From Chelonoidis abingdonii (taxonomy: Eukaryota > Chordata > Testudines > Testudinidae): 64,000 nt of DNA. Positions 63,870 through 64,000 of this stretch are shown piece after piece; the stretch's first letter is position 1; each line of letters begins with the position of its first letter. The stretch spans positions 6,965,300-7,029,299 of the forward strand of contig NC_133770.1 in the NCBI RefSeq assembly GCF_003597395.2. The letters run 5' to 3'. The notes beneath the pieces are model-generated. The model made no database searches. It had not been told where the DNA came from and was given only the letters and a program-made list of their open reading frames with translations. The position numbers were made by a program, and so were the translations under genes.

Positions 63870-64000
63870 TTAGCCCCTTATTACAGATGAGGAACAGTTC
63901 CACAAAAGTATTTAGGCTCCTAAATCCCTTTGAAATCCATGGGAGCCTAAGTACCTTTGAAGATCTGGGCCTAAGTGATTTCCCCCAGGTTACACAGGAA
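63870..64000 (-). repeat. MIR/CORE-type SINE fragment with palindromic insert
   Basis: CCTTATTACAGATGAGGAAC, then an insert with ATTTAGGCTCCTAAATCCC and GGGAGCCTAAGTACC (inverted), then CTAAGTGATTTCCCCCAGG TTACACAGG. The window ends inside it. Confidence 0.65.

Overview
The window is nuclear DNA of a vertebrate, most likely a cryptodiran turtle. The evidence is the repeat content: many CR1 LINE tails, a tRNA-derived SINE whose 3' end matches the CR1 tail (the tortoise Pol III SINE architecture), MIR/CORE-type SINEs, solo ERV LTRs and many short hAT-, Tc/mariner- and Harbinger-type DNA elements. Family names come from recognition by eye, not from a database search. There are no prokaryotic operons, no CRISPR array, and no protein-coding exon that I can identify. 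The only recognisable coding remnants belong to transposons: a CR1 reverse transcriptase, a second CR1 ORF fragment and a Myb/SANT-like ORF fragment of a Harbinger-type element.

Layout. 1-4.4 kb: an inverted duplication around an L2-type tail, then a hAT-like element split by a 188-bp TA-flanked MITE. 4.4-9 kb: a CR1 remnant and mostly single-copy DNA with conserved-element-like blocks. 9.0-11.6 kb: a Harbinger-type element carrying a solo LTR, an ORF remnant and a tRNA-Val-like sequence. 11.6-20.8 kb: CR1 copies and nested insertions, including L2 tail > LTR-like element > solo LTR. 20.8-32.4 kb: MITEs, SINEs, two minisatellites and single-copy blocks. 32.9-33.7 kb: a Penelope-like 3' end split by a hAT-like element with a 39-bp tandem array. 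34-58 kb: a gene desert with CR1, a third solo LTR and many DNA elements. 58.3-61.6 kb: a long repeat-poor interval with CCAAT, YY1, TATA and splice-donor words, the best candidate for the start of a gene, possibly on the minus strand. 62.5-63.4 kb: one hAT-like element inserted inside another, both with perfect 8-bp target-site duplications (TSDs), and a 12-N gap in the inner one.

Overall this looks like the regulatory flank or intron of an unidentified gene, shaped by repeated transposition. Many insertion histories can be read directly because target-site duplications, and in one case a paralogous empty site, survive. Stretches listed as holding nothing are those where I saw neither a repeat I recognise nor a convincing exon; short exons cannot be excluded by eye.
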